Shown: positions 25,736 to 38,426, counted from the stretch's first letter. The stretch is DNA of 64,000 bases from Malurus cyaneus samueli (GCA_009741485.1 CM019216.1:25775787-25839786); one strand, 5' to 3'. Numbers and translations: made by a program. Notes: generated from the letters alone by a model not told the origin.

Positions 25736-26319
25736 AGGGGTGAGTTATATGCTGGGTTTGGCTGGGGTGGAGTCAATTTTCTTCACAGTAGCTGCTATGA
25801 GCCGTATTTTGGATTTGTGCTGAAAACAGGATTTAGAGGTGTTTTTGTTGTTGCTGAGCAGTGGTTACTCAGAGCCAGGGACTTTTCTGCTTCTCCTACA
25901 GCTGTGCTGGCAAAGAGTCTGAGGGTCCAGAAGGAGCTGGGAGGGAACACAGCCATGACAGCTGACCCCATGTGGCCAAAGGGATATTCCGTGACTCATG
26001 GTATCATGCTTGCTATGCAAAACCAGGTGAAGCAGGAAAGGGGAGACATTCGGAATGAGGGCTTTATCTTTCAAAAAGCTATTATGTGTGAGGGAGCCCT
26101 GTTTTCATGGAGATGGCTGAACACTTGCCTGCCAATAGGAAGTGGTGAATGAATTCCTTGCTTTGCTTTGTTTGTGTGCACAGCTTTTGCTCTACCTATT
26201 AAAATGTCTTTATCTCAACCCACCAGTTTCCTCATTTTTGCTCTTCCAATTCTCTCCCCATCCTGTTGATGGGAGCAGCTACATGGTGTTTATTTGCCAG
26301 CTGAGATTAAACCATGACA
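25386..26319 (+). mobile_element. Composite palindromic LTR (head-to-head), with TSD
   Basis: A 934-bp unit begins TGTCATGGTTTAA and ends TTAAACCATGACA. It is flanked on both sides by the 5-bp direct repeat GTGCC (25381-25385 and 26320-26324), the duplication length usual for ERVL-class insertions. The right part (25748-26319, about 570 bp) is a full plus-strand LTR: it opens TATGCTGGGTTTGGCTGGGG, has an ATTAAA polyadenylation-like signal near 26198, and ends CCATGACA. The left part (25386-25735) is a minus-strand copy of the 3' portion of the same LTR type. Landmarks recur in reverse complement: TGTTCAGC / GCTGAACA, CATCACGCATAACAGAG / TATGTGTGAGGGAG, and GTGTGTTGAGACAGAGACAG / CTTTATCTCAACCCACCAG. 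Arms are roughly 70% alike by eye. A 161-codon frame across the unit is a chance artefact. Confidence 0.75.
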
Positions 26320-26324
26320 GTGCC
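26320..26324. repeat. Target-site duplication GTGCC (right copy)
   Basis: Direct repeat of 25381-25385, immediately after the terminal ATGACA of the composite LTR. Confidence 0.7.
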
Positions 26325-27026
26325 TAAATAAAAAGCTAGGATTTGTTCTATTTTTTATTTGTATTACTCTTTTATCCTTTATGTATACTGCCTGCATAGA
26401 TGTCTTCCAAGAATGTGTAAAGGCATGAACAACCACACAGTAACAGATGCCCTATGTATTAAATCAACACTTGTCTAATTTGACAAGTGTTTACAAGCCA
26501 AAATAACAAAACTTGCAAGAACAATAAAGAACATGAAGTGGTAAACATTTTTTATTAGTCCAAATTTTTATGTCCAGTGACTCCAATATTTTTGGCCAAC
26601 CTGTTAGTGAGGTTCAAAACCAATAATATACATTGAAGCTGGATGGGGAGCAGAGATGACCATGAGGACATCACCAAAGCATGGCCATCCATATTTGTTT
26701 TTTTGTTTGTTTTGTTTTTTTGAAATGTTACTTGGTTCCCCACAGCATTGCTCTCCCTGATAAAGAATTAATGCAAAAAAATATAAGCCTTGGTTGAGGA
26801 CAGGTTAATACAATGCACTTTTCCTAGGGCTGCAGTCCAATTAATTATGTTCTGATATAACACTAATCTTGCAATGAATCCTTTACCTGTGACAGTCACG
26901 TAAAATCAAGTTCTTTACAAGATAAGGCTCATAAATTTTAAAACCACATTAATACACTTTAAATATAGGAAATCTATTTTATTTTATTCTGTGCTTTGTG
27001 CAATACAACAAGACTATTTTCCTGCG
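26325..27026. other. Unique AT-rich DNA, nothing identified
   Basis: No gene or interspersed repeat recognised before the poly(A) tract. Confidence 0.45.

Positions 27027-27061
<35 letters not shown>
27027..27061. repeat. Poly(A) tract, 35 bp
   Basis: Uninterrupted run of 35 A. No retroelement body is recognisable upstream, so its origin is unclear. Confidence 0.9.
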
Positions 27062-27064
<3 letters not shown>

Positions 27065-27184
27065 ATTGTTTTTATGTGTGAATCATTGAGCTCATAATTT
27101 GTCTTTTCATATATTCTCACCAACCTTGCCTTTCTGAATTATGTTGTTTGGATAATTTTTACTGTGAACCAAAACACTTTACAA

Positions 27185-27897
27185 GTATGAGTGGGACAGC
27201 CTTGGATGTACAGACAGATTGGGCAATGAGATACTGGAAAGCAGTGCTGCAAAAAGGGACAAAGGCGTCCTGGTTTAAGAAAAGTTGAAGTCAACTGGCA
27301 GCCAGGAGGGCCAAGAGTGTCCTGGGGGCATCAGGCACAGCATCACAGCCGGGCAAGGGAGGGGATTGTCCTGCTCTGATCTGTGCTGAGATGTCCTCAC
27401 CTGGAGTCCTGGGGGCAGTTTTGAGTGCCAGAATATCAGAAGGATAGTAAGCAGAGACCATCCAAAGGAGGGCAACAAAGATGGTGAAGGGCCTTGAGGG
27501 GAAGTCCTTTGAGGAGCAGCTGAGGGCACTTGGTCTGTTCAGCCTGGAGAAGAAGGGAGATATTGCAGTCTAGAACTCCCTTGTGAGGGGAAGAGGAGGG
27601 GCAGGCACTGATCTCTTCTCTGTGGTGCCCAGAGACAGGACCAAGGGAATGGCCTGAAGGTGTGTCAAGGAAGGTTTAGGTTGGATTATAGAAAAAGGTT
27701 CTTCCCCTAGAGGGTGGTTGGGCACTGGAACATGCTCCCCAGGGCAGTGGTCACAGCACCAACCTGACAGAGCTCAAGATATTTTGGACAACACCTTCAG
27801 GCACTGGTGTGACTCTCGGGGGTGGTCTTGTGCAGGTCAGGGAGTTGGACTTGATGATCCTTCAGAATCCCTTCCAACTCAGAATATTCTGGAATAT
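27185..27897 (+). mobile_element. CR1 LINE, 5'-truncated, plus strand
   Basis: A CR1 copy of about 710 bp retaining the C-terminal part of ORF2 and the 3' UTR. Landmarks in order are GCCAGGAGGGCCAAGAGTGT, AGGGCAACAAAGATGGTGAA, GGTCTGTTCAGCCTGGAGAA, GACAGGACCAAGGGAATGGC, GAACATGCTCCCCAGGGCAG, and the UTR GGAGTTGGACTTGATGATCC ending CCCTTCCAACTCAGAATATT. The ending marks a subfamily different from the 380-580 and 53150 copies. No frame is intact. It is locally GC-rich relative to the desert around it. Confidence 0.9.
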
Positions 27898-28654
27898 GCT
27901 GTTTTAAACATCAAAACAATTACTTATTGACTAACACACACATAATAGATAATGAGGATCAACAGATCATGATAAGACACCTAATACTTATTAGAGGTCT
28001 TTGTTGTTCACTCTCACCAAGAAGATGAATAAGGGTTGACTGCTGTTACTTGCAGAATTGTACTACTCCTTTTACTTTGCCAAGCTGCTATTTTTCAATT
28101 CTGTGTTTTTTCCTTAGGTTTTTTTGCCTTTTCATATCAATGTTTTCCCTTCTGAATCCTTGACCTACTAACTACCCAGTCTCAACAGTCTTGTCTCTGT
28201 CTGAAATTTTACCTTTCTTAACTTGGATGGCTTACAGCTTATGCACTTTCTGATGGCTCCTTCCTACTGCTTAGCAGTTTCCTCAGAAATCGAAGCCAAG
28301 GCTGCACAGCTGTTCTCTGTCAAAACCAGGCTTTGTACCAGAGCCAACTGAACCCCTGGGAGGAGGGTTATATACAGGTTACACCTATACTGGTTTATTT
28401 GCCTGGGTCAGGGTCCATCACAAGGTACTGAAAGACAAAAAACTCTGTTTTTAAATTGCTGCCACACTTAGCACACTTTGGTCAGGGACAGCTAGTATTC
28501 CCCAGATTGTGCCTGTGCATGCTTTGAGTGGTAGTATTGCACAATAACTCTTAACACCACATAATTTTGACATGGCTTTCCAATAGTGGAGTGTAAGAGC
28601 ATTTATAAATGCAAGCTCCAATGCCAGAGAGAGAATACAGGCATCTATAATTTA
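27898..28654. other. Unique DNA between two CR1 copies
   Basis: A non-repetitive-looking stretch of moderate complexity. Around 28250-28430 the composition is GC-richer (AACCCCTGGGAGGAGGGTTA), but I see no exon signal or repeat family. Confidence 0.4.
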
Positions 28655-29070
28655 TTTGCCAGCGGCGTGCCCAGGTAGCTGGGAAGGCAAGTGGGATCCT
28701 GGCCTGTATCAGGAATAGTGGCCAGCAGGAAGTCATTCTTCCTCTGTACTCTGCACTGGTGAAGCTGCACTTTGAGTACAGTACCCAGTCCTGGGCCCCT
28801 CAGTTTAGGAAGGATGCTGAGATGCTTGAATGCATCCAGAGAAAGGCAACAAGGCTGGTGAGGGGTCTGGAACACAAGTCCTGTGAAGAGCTGATGAGGG
28901 AGTTGATGTTGTTTAGCCTGGAAAAAAAGAGGTTTAAAGAAGACCTTATCTCTTCAACTCCCTGAAAGGAGGTTGCAGTCAAATGGGGTCAGTTTCTTCT
29001 CCCAGGCAACAGCGACGGAAAAGAGGATGCAGTCTTAAGCTGCACCAGGGGAAGTTTAGGTGCAGCTGTG
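28655..29070 (+). mobile_element. CR1 LINE fragment, plus strand
   Basis: A CR1 ORF2 C-terminal fragment without its 3' UTR. Landmarks are GGATCCTGGCCTGTATCAGG, TCCTGGGCCCCTCAGTTTAG, GCATCCAGAGAAAGGCAACA, AGGGGTCTGGAACACAAGTC, TTGTTTAGCCTGGAAAAAAA and TTCTTCTCCCAGGCAACAGC. The frame 28759-28965 still spells a recognisable piece ([24 protein letters not shown]) of the domain between reverse transcriptase and the C-terminus. It overlaps the same part of the consensus as the 27185 copy, so it is a separate insertion. Confidence 0.9.
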
Positions 29071-32000
29071 ATTCTCTTATTAATGCAGATTTCACCATTC
29101 ATACCACTAATCTGACATCAGCAACAGTGTGAATGCAGAACAGGGCATACAAACAAAAATAAGAATTAATATATTATCCATTATGTAAGCTATAATAAAT
29201 ACATTTCTGTTATAGTGAGACATTTGCAGAAAATTTGGAGAGCAAGAATATTTGATTGTGCAAAATAACCAATCTCACTACAATTCAATAACAAAATCCA
29301 CTAAGCTGAGAGAAAAAAAAAAAATCAGTTTGCCAAATGAGGACAAGTTAATTTTAAACCAGATATGATTTTTTTCCCTGAACAAATATGCATGAACATG
29401 CATGCATGCACGCATGATACTGAATATGTTTCGGTGAAGGTTGCTAACACATTCCTCCCAAAATAACTTCAAAGAATTAACATAATGAATGTGTAAATTG
29501 AAGCAGAAACATGTTACATTTTTGCTACCCTACAAGCTGAAAGCAGCTTGGCTGATTTGCTTTGAACTTTCAAAATATTCCTCTTTTGTAGTTTCAAACT
29601 AGGCAAAAGAATTTTCAGGACAGATAGTATAGCTTTAAACAATAACAGAGGTACTGAAAAGTAGGCCAACGAGTGGAATATTGGTTGAATCTTTAACTAC
29701 TCCCATTCTTTCAAGTTCTGCAGATTCATTCCATAGTCTGTTGAAACATGCAAAATTTAAGTTTTTATGTAGGTTTGCTTAGCATTGACACAAAGCAAAA
29801 TTGAAAGATCCTTTTTGATTTGCAATGCGTTTTACTCAGCTCCTCTCCAACCCCCATAATATTCTGCATTGTTAACACTGAGAGTTTAAAAGAAAAAAAA
29901 AAAAAAAAAGGAAAAGCAAAAGTCAAAAATAAAGAAAAAGAAAAAACTTGTTTCATAACTATTTCATGTTTACTCAAAGAGAAATCAGGTAATGTATATC
30001 ACAATGTAGTTTACAGGGAAGGGAACAGAAGTAAATTAAAGCCAAGGAGTAGAAACTCCATATGCCACAGATTGTTGAGCACCTGTTTTTCCCTAACACC
30101 CTGGAATCTAATAGGAGGGCAATGTTTGAGTTGTGGTAGGGGAGCTCATGATGTTAAAACCATGAACTATATTTCATAATCATTTTATTTGGAAGGCTAG
30201 AATTGGCACATCATATTATGAGACAAAGAGCAGAAATGTTGAAGTTGCACAGCTCTATGATGGCTGGTTGCTTATTATTGTTCTTATTGCTGTTTTATGC
30301 ATTTTCTTATTTTGCTTCCAGGCAGTTTTTTCCACTGGTTTCTTTATTGTGCTTTTGTACATAGCAATCAATGATCTTGTTTCCTTACCCAGCCCTACAG
30401 GAGACCTATGTTCTCTCACTCCATCTGCCATCAGCCTCTCAGGTAATAAATGAGAGAGATGATAAGCGCTCTGCTTGCCTCCCTCAGGTGCTCTGACTCA
30501 ACCTCCTGGAAGAGCTTTTTGCTTGAGGGATCCTGGCTGCTCGTACTTTCCTCCTTTTTTCTCTCTCCTGCATGAATGAATAGCCAAAAGCAGACCAAGG
30601 GACCATAACTTCTAGCCATCTGTTTTCTCTGCAAACTATAAAAAGCATCAAAAAACTTGAAATAATTCATTCTCATTGTGAATTGATTTATTAAAAATGC
30701 TATGCTCTATGAACAAAGAACAAGAAGTAGGAGAGAATTAAAGAACAAGAGATAGGTGTTATTTATCAGAGAAGTTTTCCAGCCATAAAAGAATCAGAAA
30801 ACAGAAAGAAAAATTAAGGAATTCAAGTCAATTCTCTGAGTTTTTCAGTTGAGTGTTCTCTGATCACTGATATTTTAGCATTATTTTACACATATACATG
30901 CATGCATCCTTTGAAAGGTACAAGAGCCACTTATGAAAGGTACTAACAGACAATTTTATTTTTTTGTCACAGGCACTCCACATCCAGAGAGTTTTACAAC
31001 ATCATGAAAATACGAAGAGAATTAGAAGGTCAATATTTTGCTCACAAGGTGTCAATGAAATACACATTGGTGGCTAACCTTCATGGGAAAGGTTACAACA
31101 CATGCTTTTTACTTAATACCTTAGCCTCCTCTGAGCCAGTCATTTATCTCCATTAGGAGATAAAATTGGCTAGAGAACCTTCTCTGCACTTAAAACCAAT
31201 TTCAAAATACTAGCAATTATGTCTGCAAAAAGTTGAATAAAACAGACCAAACAGTGGAATTTCTAGGCCAAATTTAAAACTGTGGTAGTATTTTGAATCA
31301 GATTTATTAATAGAAAACTTAAATGGAAATTTCAATTATATTTTCTAAAATACTTTGCAGTAGATGTACATAAGTTTTCTAACTTTAATAATTTTCTCAA
31401 AGAAGAAAAATGAACAAGCTTTTGGAAGTGACAGTTGAAACAGAGAGGGAGAACTAACTTCACCTTCAATACCAGGCTGCACAGACTTTTATACACAGAG
31501 AAACAAAATCTAATGCTCCAAGGAAGACTGGAGGACTTTTTTTGTTTTCCACAGAAATAATTTTCATTCTTACATTAAGGACCCTCCCACAGGTATATGT
31601 GAGCCAGTATTTACAGTGGTTTCAACTCATTTCTCAGTGATTTGGAGTGTCATAAAAGGTGTCTTTCACCACGCTTACCCCCACACAGCTAAATTCATGC
31701 TTGCCATGAACTCAGAAAGCAGCTCAAAGCTGCAGTAGGAAAGAGTAGAAGGGGGTGAAACATTTTGAATAGGAATTTAATGCTGCTGGTTGCTGATCAA
31801 AGAAGTCTTTCTTGAAAAAAAAAGTATAATTTAAAACTCATTTCCTCTTTGCAATATTTTAAAGGAAGATAATTCCTTATATTGTTTATTGTTAGCTCTA
31901 CCTGCAAACAATTTCAGTGTTTTAATACTTTAAAATTTCAATGACCTCTTAAAAACAAAGATGCAGATAAAAAATATGCAGAAACTGCTAGTAATATCTG

Positions 32001-35000
32001 TTTGCTCTTGTTCAGTTTATACATAACCAACGCTAACCTTGGTTCTGAGAAAATGATAGAGCAGTGTAAAAAATGTTGTAAATAATTCAGAACATATATC
32101 TATTGAAGTGGGTAAATAAAAAAGAATTTTGAAGCATTTGCAGAAACCAAACCAATCAAATTACCTATCAATACAGCATTTGTAAATCTGTAAATTTTTC
32201 TAAATTTTTTGCACCGTGCCAAAAAAAAAAAAAAAGAGAGCTTGTTAAGTTGCTCAAATTGAACTCTTTCAGTTAAACTCTGCAACAGAAAAAAAATTAT
32301 CATTTATCTGTAGCTCATGATTTTATTTTTTCATCATATTTTCTGACATTACACATTCTGTGACTTCCAAAACACAGAAACAGTATTAAGACAAACTTGA
32401 AAAAAATAACTTGAAAAAAAAGTATGAACTTTTAAATTCAAGTAAGAATTACAAAAAAAAGCATATTTAGTCAAAAGTTTCAAAAAGGATGAAATCCCAT
32501 ACAACCAGATAATGAGATGTATTAGCAAAATAGATATGAATGACTGAAGTTATATCAGTGACACAGGTGGACTAAATGTCTTTTCAATGAAAAAAAGATT
32601 CTGAGTAAGGTTGTTTAAACACGATGCCAAATTATTCTGGTCATTATAAAAAAAAACCCCAAGCAGTTACTTTAAAATCTTCTGGTTTAGCTAAGCAAAA
32701 CAAATATTTTTTCAGCAGTTTGCCCTCTTCAGTCTTTTGCCATGTTGAGCAAATTGCATATTTGGGCTTAAAAGTAAATTTCTTATTTATATTAGTATTG
32801 TTTATTTACTGAAAATAAACATTATCCCACTGTGTCCAGATGCCTGCATAGGAAAAGCTGCTTCTCACAATGATAAAATCACAAACAGGTGTCCAGAAAA
32901 TTTTCAAAGATTCTTTGCTCTTCAGCAGATCTCAGACCAAAGAAAACTCACAAGTACGACACAGTTGTGTCTTTCAGAAGAATCATCCCAGGTCTTTGAG
33001 AGGCAGGGCTAAGAGAGGGTGACTAACAGTTTCTCACACAAGATTAGAGCAGCCTATTGTTGGAACAACATTTAAATCCAGAATTCTTATTATTTCATTG
33101 GAGAAAAAGGTGCTGATCTGTACCTTTGGCTGCCAAAGGAGAAACAGCCTGGCTTATTAGTCAGAGTGCAAGTCCCTCCTTGAGGCAATTCTGATGAAAA
33201 AAAACCAAAATTCTGTGCCTCTCATCAGCAAGAAGAAAGTTGAAAGTTTTCCAATTTCTGCTTTCATTGGTTGTAAAAAGTTTAAACCAAGTATGTCCAA
33301 AAACGCCTTACACTCCAGAAAACAAACAACACTGGTTTTGTACATGTGTCATCACATCATTGAGTGACAGTATTTGAATTAAGAAGGATTTTATCTCCCA
33401 TTCTTTTGAAGAAACACTGTAAGTTGTTTGTTAATACTGAAAGTTAAGATTGAAAATTAATATTCCATGCTTCAAAACTTTGATTTCTCTTTATTCTCCT
33501 CAGCATTTTCTAAATGCAAATAGTGTTTTTGGAGCATTATAAATGCTTTCTCTAACATTTTAAGCTTATCAGTTTTGAATCATTTTTACGACCCAATGAA
33601 TTTACCCACGTGCACAGATGTGCACGGATGCACACACACACATGTGCACAGATGTATACACACACATACAATCCTCCACACACCTTTCAACATACTGTTA
33701 TAATAATAGAGGAGACAATAAACTGAAAAGAAAAATAAATTGCATGATTCATATAATGATCTAAAATATGTGTTTTCAACAACCAATACACTTGGTACTA
33801 AAGACACAACCTTGAGAAAACTGCAGCTTGCAGAGAATGTATCTGCATATTGAAATTAGAGGGTTCATCATTAATTTATTAAGTATTTAATTTAGTCATA
33901 AATTGGTCAAATAAAAAAGTCAGAGGTCGTATGAAATTATTAGGACATCCAGTTTGACCAGTATATCAAAAGTCATTACATTTTTCTTCACTAGTTATAT
34001 CAATCCCAGTATTTTTTCTGAATTTTATTTTTATGGGTAGCTTGCTTGCATCTGAAGTAATCAAGATATTTTAAATATCTTCTTATTTTCATATTTTTTT
34101 TTTAATTTAAGCCTTCAACCATCTTGTTTCCTTCATTCTAGTAGAATATTACCCTTTCATTCTTTTCATCCTTTATTCTTTTATTCTTTATTGCTTTCTC
34201 AGCTCATGAAATATTACATCAATAGTCAGCATATGGCTTAAAAATATGGACTTATATGAGAAGCAAATTCAACCACAAGCATCTGGAAAAATTGATGCCC
34301 GGAAGAATTTAGTTTACCCATTCTGTTGCTATTAACATAGTCTGTTGGAGGGTTTTCAACTAAGTACAACTAATATTCTCTGATACAATGCCTGAGTATA
34401 GTCCAAGGATTTAAGGCGTCAACAGAGATGTCAGTTCTGGCATTGAGTCTGTATGGAATTACCCTGTTTCTAAGGGGACAGCATAATGGTGTGATTCATG
34501 CCTAGCTGAGTGATATAGATTATCAATGAGCCCCTTGAAATGCATTTCTGTGGCTGTGAAATCAGTTTGCAAAAATGATGAGGAGATATTATAATTGGGT
34601 TTAAAACAGCTAGGAAAGTTAATTTGAAATTTTATTCAAATCAAAGAATCACATTTTTCACCTTGGTTGCACTCAGCATATAATGAGACATTGTGTGATT
34701 AATTTCTCCTCCCTAAGAAATATGATTTAGATGGATATGTGCAAACTATAGCATTTAAATCTCACCGATGGCCCAGTAGGATGCCACTGTTTAGAAGCCA
34801 AGAAACAATATTAATAGTAAAGAATTCAGGAGAGAAAATGCTTTTGACTGCAGTCATGTTTAATGACTGTACAAAATGCTCCAGATGTAGCATACAGAAA
34901 CATTATACAGAAATTCAAGGTAGCAAGTGTAAAAAAAAAATGTGACTACATGAAAATAATTTTTGGTAAAGAATGAAAGACAGTATTTTAAGCCACATAA

Positions 35001-35636
35001 ATGCTAGCTCCAAACACAGAGCTGATTCTAAAAAGATTCCTACATCCTGTCAATCTTAATTTAAGCATCAGGAATAACTGCAGAAAATTAAAAAGTGTAG
35101 CAATAGAACTTAATGAAAATTCAGGAATTTTCATCTCTCAGGAAGTCTTCCCTAACCATACAGTGATGCTACACAAAAACACATGGGAAAGCTGAGGCAA
35201 ACAGATATTAAATTAAATTTACTAAGTTTCAAAGACTGAAGGTAATGGCACAGCTCAGTGGAGGTATGTTTCCTGTACATGGTTGGTAACAGAAGCCACT
35301 TCCATTTTGCTTCAGCTACCTACTGTTTGTGGGCTGGAAGAAGTCCCTGAATAGATGTCCCCCAAAATACTTCCATTGCAGAAGGACAGTCTTCAATTTT
35401 TAAGTTATTAAAGGTGAGTCTCTGATGTGAGATAGGAGGAGGGAAAGACACTGTTCTGCTGTCAAAAAAAACAGAAGCAATTTATTTTATTTCTTTCTGA
35501 AATTATTCAGGATACTGGGGATAAATCTGTACGGGAACTCTGTAGAGAAAGTTCTCAGTAACTGAATCCTATTTAAACTTACTGCCTATGTGCATGTTTT
35601 GATACAAACAAGTTGTTAGGAGCAAGGAAACTCTTC
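29071..35636. other. Unique AT-rich DNA, nothing identified
   Basis: About 6.5 kb without a recognised gene or interspersed repeat. Simple-sequence patches include a CATG-rich patch (29391-29416), an A-rich stretch (29889-29940) and an A(15) run near 32221. Short open frames here carry no recognisable domain. Confidence 0.45.
33604..33670. repeat. Degenerate CA-rich simple repeat
   Basis: An imperfect array of CACAGATGTG-like and (CA)n units (ACACACACACATGTGCACAG). It resembles an interrupted dinucleotide microsatellite or a short minisatellite. Confidence 0.75.
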
Positions 35637-36000
35637 AGAATCATAACATCATAGAAAAATATGGGTCAGAAAAGATCTTTGAAGATCATCTAGTTTCAAC
35701 CTGTGCCATGGACAGGGATACCTTCCACTGAGATCACTATGTTCAAAGTCCCATCCAACGTGACCTTGAACACTTCCATCCACAACTTCTCTGGGCAACC
35801 TGTCACAGTGTCTCATCATCATAAAAAATGTTTTCCTTACATCTAATCTAAACCTATTCCCTTTCTGTTTAAAACCCTTGTCCTATCACTGCAGGCTTTA
35901 GTTAAACTTCTGTTTTTTCTTACAAAGCCCCTTGAAATATTGATATACCACAGTAAGATCTGCAATGAATGCTCCAAAAGTGGATTACAGCCCTGAGTAC
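35637..36000 (-). mobile_element. CR1 LINE, 5'-truncated, minus strand
   Basis: The reverse-complemented CR1 3' end begins with TCATAACATCATAGAAAAAT. It continues through GATCATCTAGTTTCAACCTG, GGACAGGGATACCTTCCACT, CATCCACAACTTCTCTGGGC, CCTTACATCTAATCTAAACC and TTGTCCTATCACTGCAGGC. It covers the 3' UTR and the last part of ORF2, then becomes too diverged to follow. The right boundary is approximate. Confidence 0.85.
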
Positions 36001-38370
36001 CTAACCTTGATTGCCACCATGCAAAGTAATTTGTTTCACCACCTTGAAACAGATTCTTCCTTGATAATGCCAACTTTTTTATTTTGTTAAAATCTTGAGC
36101 TCTGTAATTCAAAATTTCTCCAGTATTCCACCAAATGTGCTGTAGGCATAGTTACATAGTATCAAAAAAAAAGGTATTCACAAGCATGTTTGTCTCAAAA
36201 TATCCAAGAAGTACATGAAGAATAAAAAGAGGAAAAATTGTGTTCACCGAAGGAAAAAAGTTGTCTTTGGTACTGACTAATATTTCTCACACACATCTCT
36301 ATACTTCTAAAATATAAACTAAATGAAAAATTTCAGACTTCATGAAAAGTCTAATTTTTATTCATTAATTTAAAGTCAAATGTTTTGCAAAGTTATTGAG
36401 AATTTCACCTCTTTAACGTTAAACTAGGGATAGGAGATAGAGTAAATTTAAGGGGTAGGGGTTTGCTAGGCTAAATAGCCTGCCTTATCCTGTCCAAAAA
36501 AATTAAATTTCCTTATAAAATAGATTTTTTGTTTATATCAGTTCAGAAAAAAAAAACACACTGTAAGAACTTCCAAAATTACAGCAAAGGTGGCATTTCC
36601 ACAAGAACAGCTGTCAGGTCTGGCAGTTAAGTGACACCTGGTGTAAACAGAAAAAAATATGTAGACCACTAATATTAAAATTATTTTTCTTGAGTCTGTG
36701 AGACCTTGAGATGTCCAGCTGTAAGTTTCCACTTTAAATATGTTAACATGATTGACAGTAAAGGGCATATATGCACCGAATCTTTGAATAAAATATAAAA
36801 CACAAAATACAATTTCGTTCACTTCAAAAGCCTAAATATATGTATGTACAAACATATACGAATGTTTATAGGTAAGCATGCATTTATAGATGTGTAAAAG
36901 AAAATATCCTTTACAAATCTCTTTGATAACATACTTCATCATTAGCTATTGGAATGTGGCAGGTGGCAGATTTCCGTTGAGATCTAAACATTTTTTTGGG
37001 CAATTTTCCACTAATTTCTAAAATTATAACAACTTCTACTGTTTATAATCTATCTAGATTATATGTAGATAACTAATTTGAAATAAACATGTGTATATAA
37101 AAATCTATATAAATAAAATCCAAATTAAATTACAAAATTCTCCATAACTCTTAGATGTCTGGGTTACTTTAATGCATGCATTTTTTTAAAGTTTAATCCA
37201 CCTTGCATGTTGTTTTTTAACAAACAAATCTCTAAAAAATAAGGACACATGCTGTTAATAACTTTGTACACTCAGTTCTTTATAAATTGTCCTTATTAAC
37301 ATCTAGAGAGAAAAAATATCACAGATTGCTGAGCAATTTTTACCATATTGTTTACTTTTTCAGATTTCTTTAGTTAAAAATTAGGTCAGTAATCAATCTG
37401 TTATCTATGTTACAGCATGGTCTTGAAATGTTAAATATTCTTTGGACTAATTTCTTCCACTGATTTTTTAAAAATATTTACAAAATGTTTTTCATTTTCC
37501 TTAAGAAAATCAACATTCAGTATTGAGGCTTGATATGGCAATGTGCCTTTGAACTTTATTACAGTGGTTGAGAAGAGCAGAATATGAACTATGGCACTCA
37601 GTCTGAAGTTTCTATTTCCAGCCCTGTGAACTGAAATGATTTGAAAGTTATTATTGGGTCATATTTTGGACAAACTCTTCCAGGACCATATTTTAAAGTA
37701 TCTTCATAAATGCTGTAGATTTTCAAGAGAGCTAGGAAATGGAATTTTTGATATTGTGAAAAAAATAGGTGTGGTACATAGAATCTGACGATAATATTAC
37801 ATTTCAAGTTATATATCTGCACAATTCTTTCACATCCTTATAGCATTAAATGATCTCTCTGTAAAAGTCAAAACTTAATTGAACTTGCAAATATAATAAT
37901 TTATTTATTATCCTATAATTCCAGACCGAACCCTGTGTCATTTATAGGAATACATTGTTATTGTCCCCTGAATTGCATAGTTGATATTCATATGAAAATG
38001 ATGAAATTTCTCTTTAGCAAAATCTGTTCTTCAAAAAAAAAATTGTGTCCTAAAATACTGTAATATATATTAGCATTTTTTCCTCTGACTTGTATTTTTT
38101 ATAGTAGCTAATTAGCAGATAGATATCTTCTAAAAACTAAAATATCAAAATGCAAATTTCTATTGCTGGTGGATAGCAAACAAAAACCTAGAGACAGAAA
38201 AGCAGCACACACTTGATTTCATATGAGGGAATAACCTCACTTAATGACCTCGTTTATTCCCTTTCTCTTATTGCTTTTTTCTTATGTGAGCTCATAGACA
38301 CCATTTAATGTACAGGAATATCATAATTATTCTTCCTTATAGTCAATGCTTCTTCCTTTCCACCCTTCTA
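36001..38370. other. Unique AT-rich DNA, nothing identified
   Basis: AT-rich sequence with no recognised gene or interspersed repeat. Several TATA/ATAT-rich patches are present, notably 37080-37110. Confidence 0.45.
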
Positions 38371-38426
38371 ATATACTTTTATATACTTATATACTTTTTA
38401 TACTTTTATACATTTATAAATGTATA
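38371..38426. repeat. AT-rich tandem tract with 20-bp perfect palindrome
   Basis: Degenerate TATACTTTT-type tandem units end in the perfect palindrome at 38407-38426, whose centre is ATTTATAAAT. It abuts the 5' truncation point of the plus-strand CR1 copy. Confidence 0.75.

Noticed and set aside
25667..26152. 161-codon plus-strand open frame, the longest in the window
   Set aside because: It runs across the junction and body of the palindromic LTR. The sequence is explained by LTR non-coding DNA and the frame has no protein family resemblance.
24211..26319. The minus-strand LTR and the palindromic LTR as two ends of one provirus
   Set aside because: They differ in sequence, orientation and flanking repeats, and the 740 bp between them shows no retroviral coding sequence.
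27185..29070. The two plus-strand CR1 pieces as one interrupted element
   Set aside because: Both contain the same part of the ORF2 consensus, so they are independent copies.
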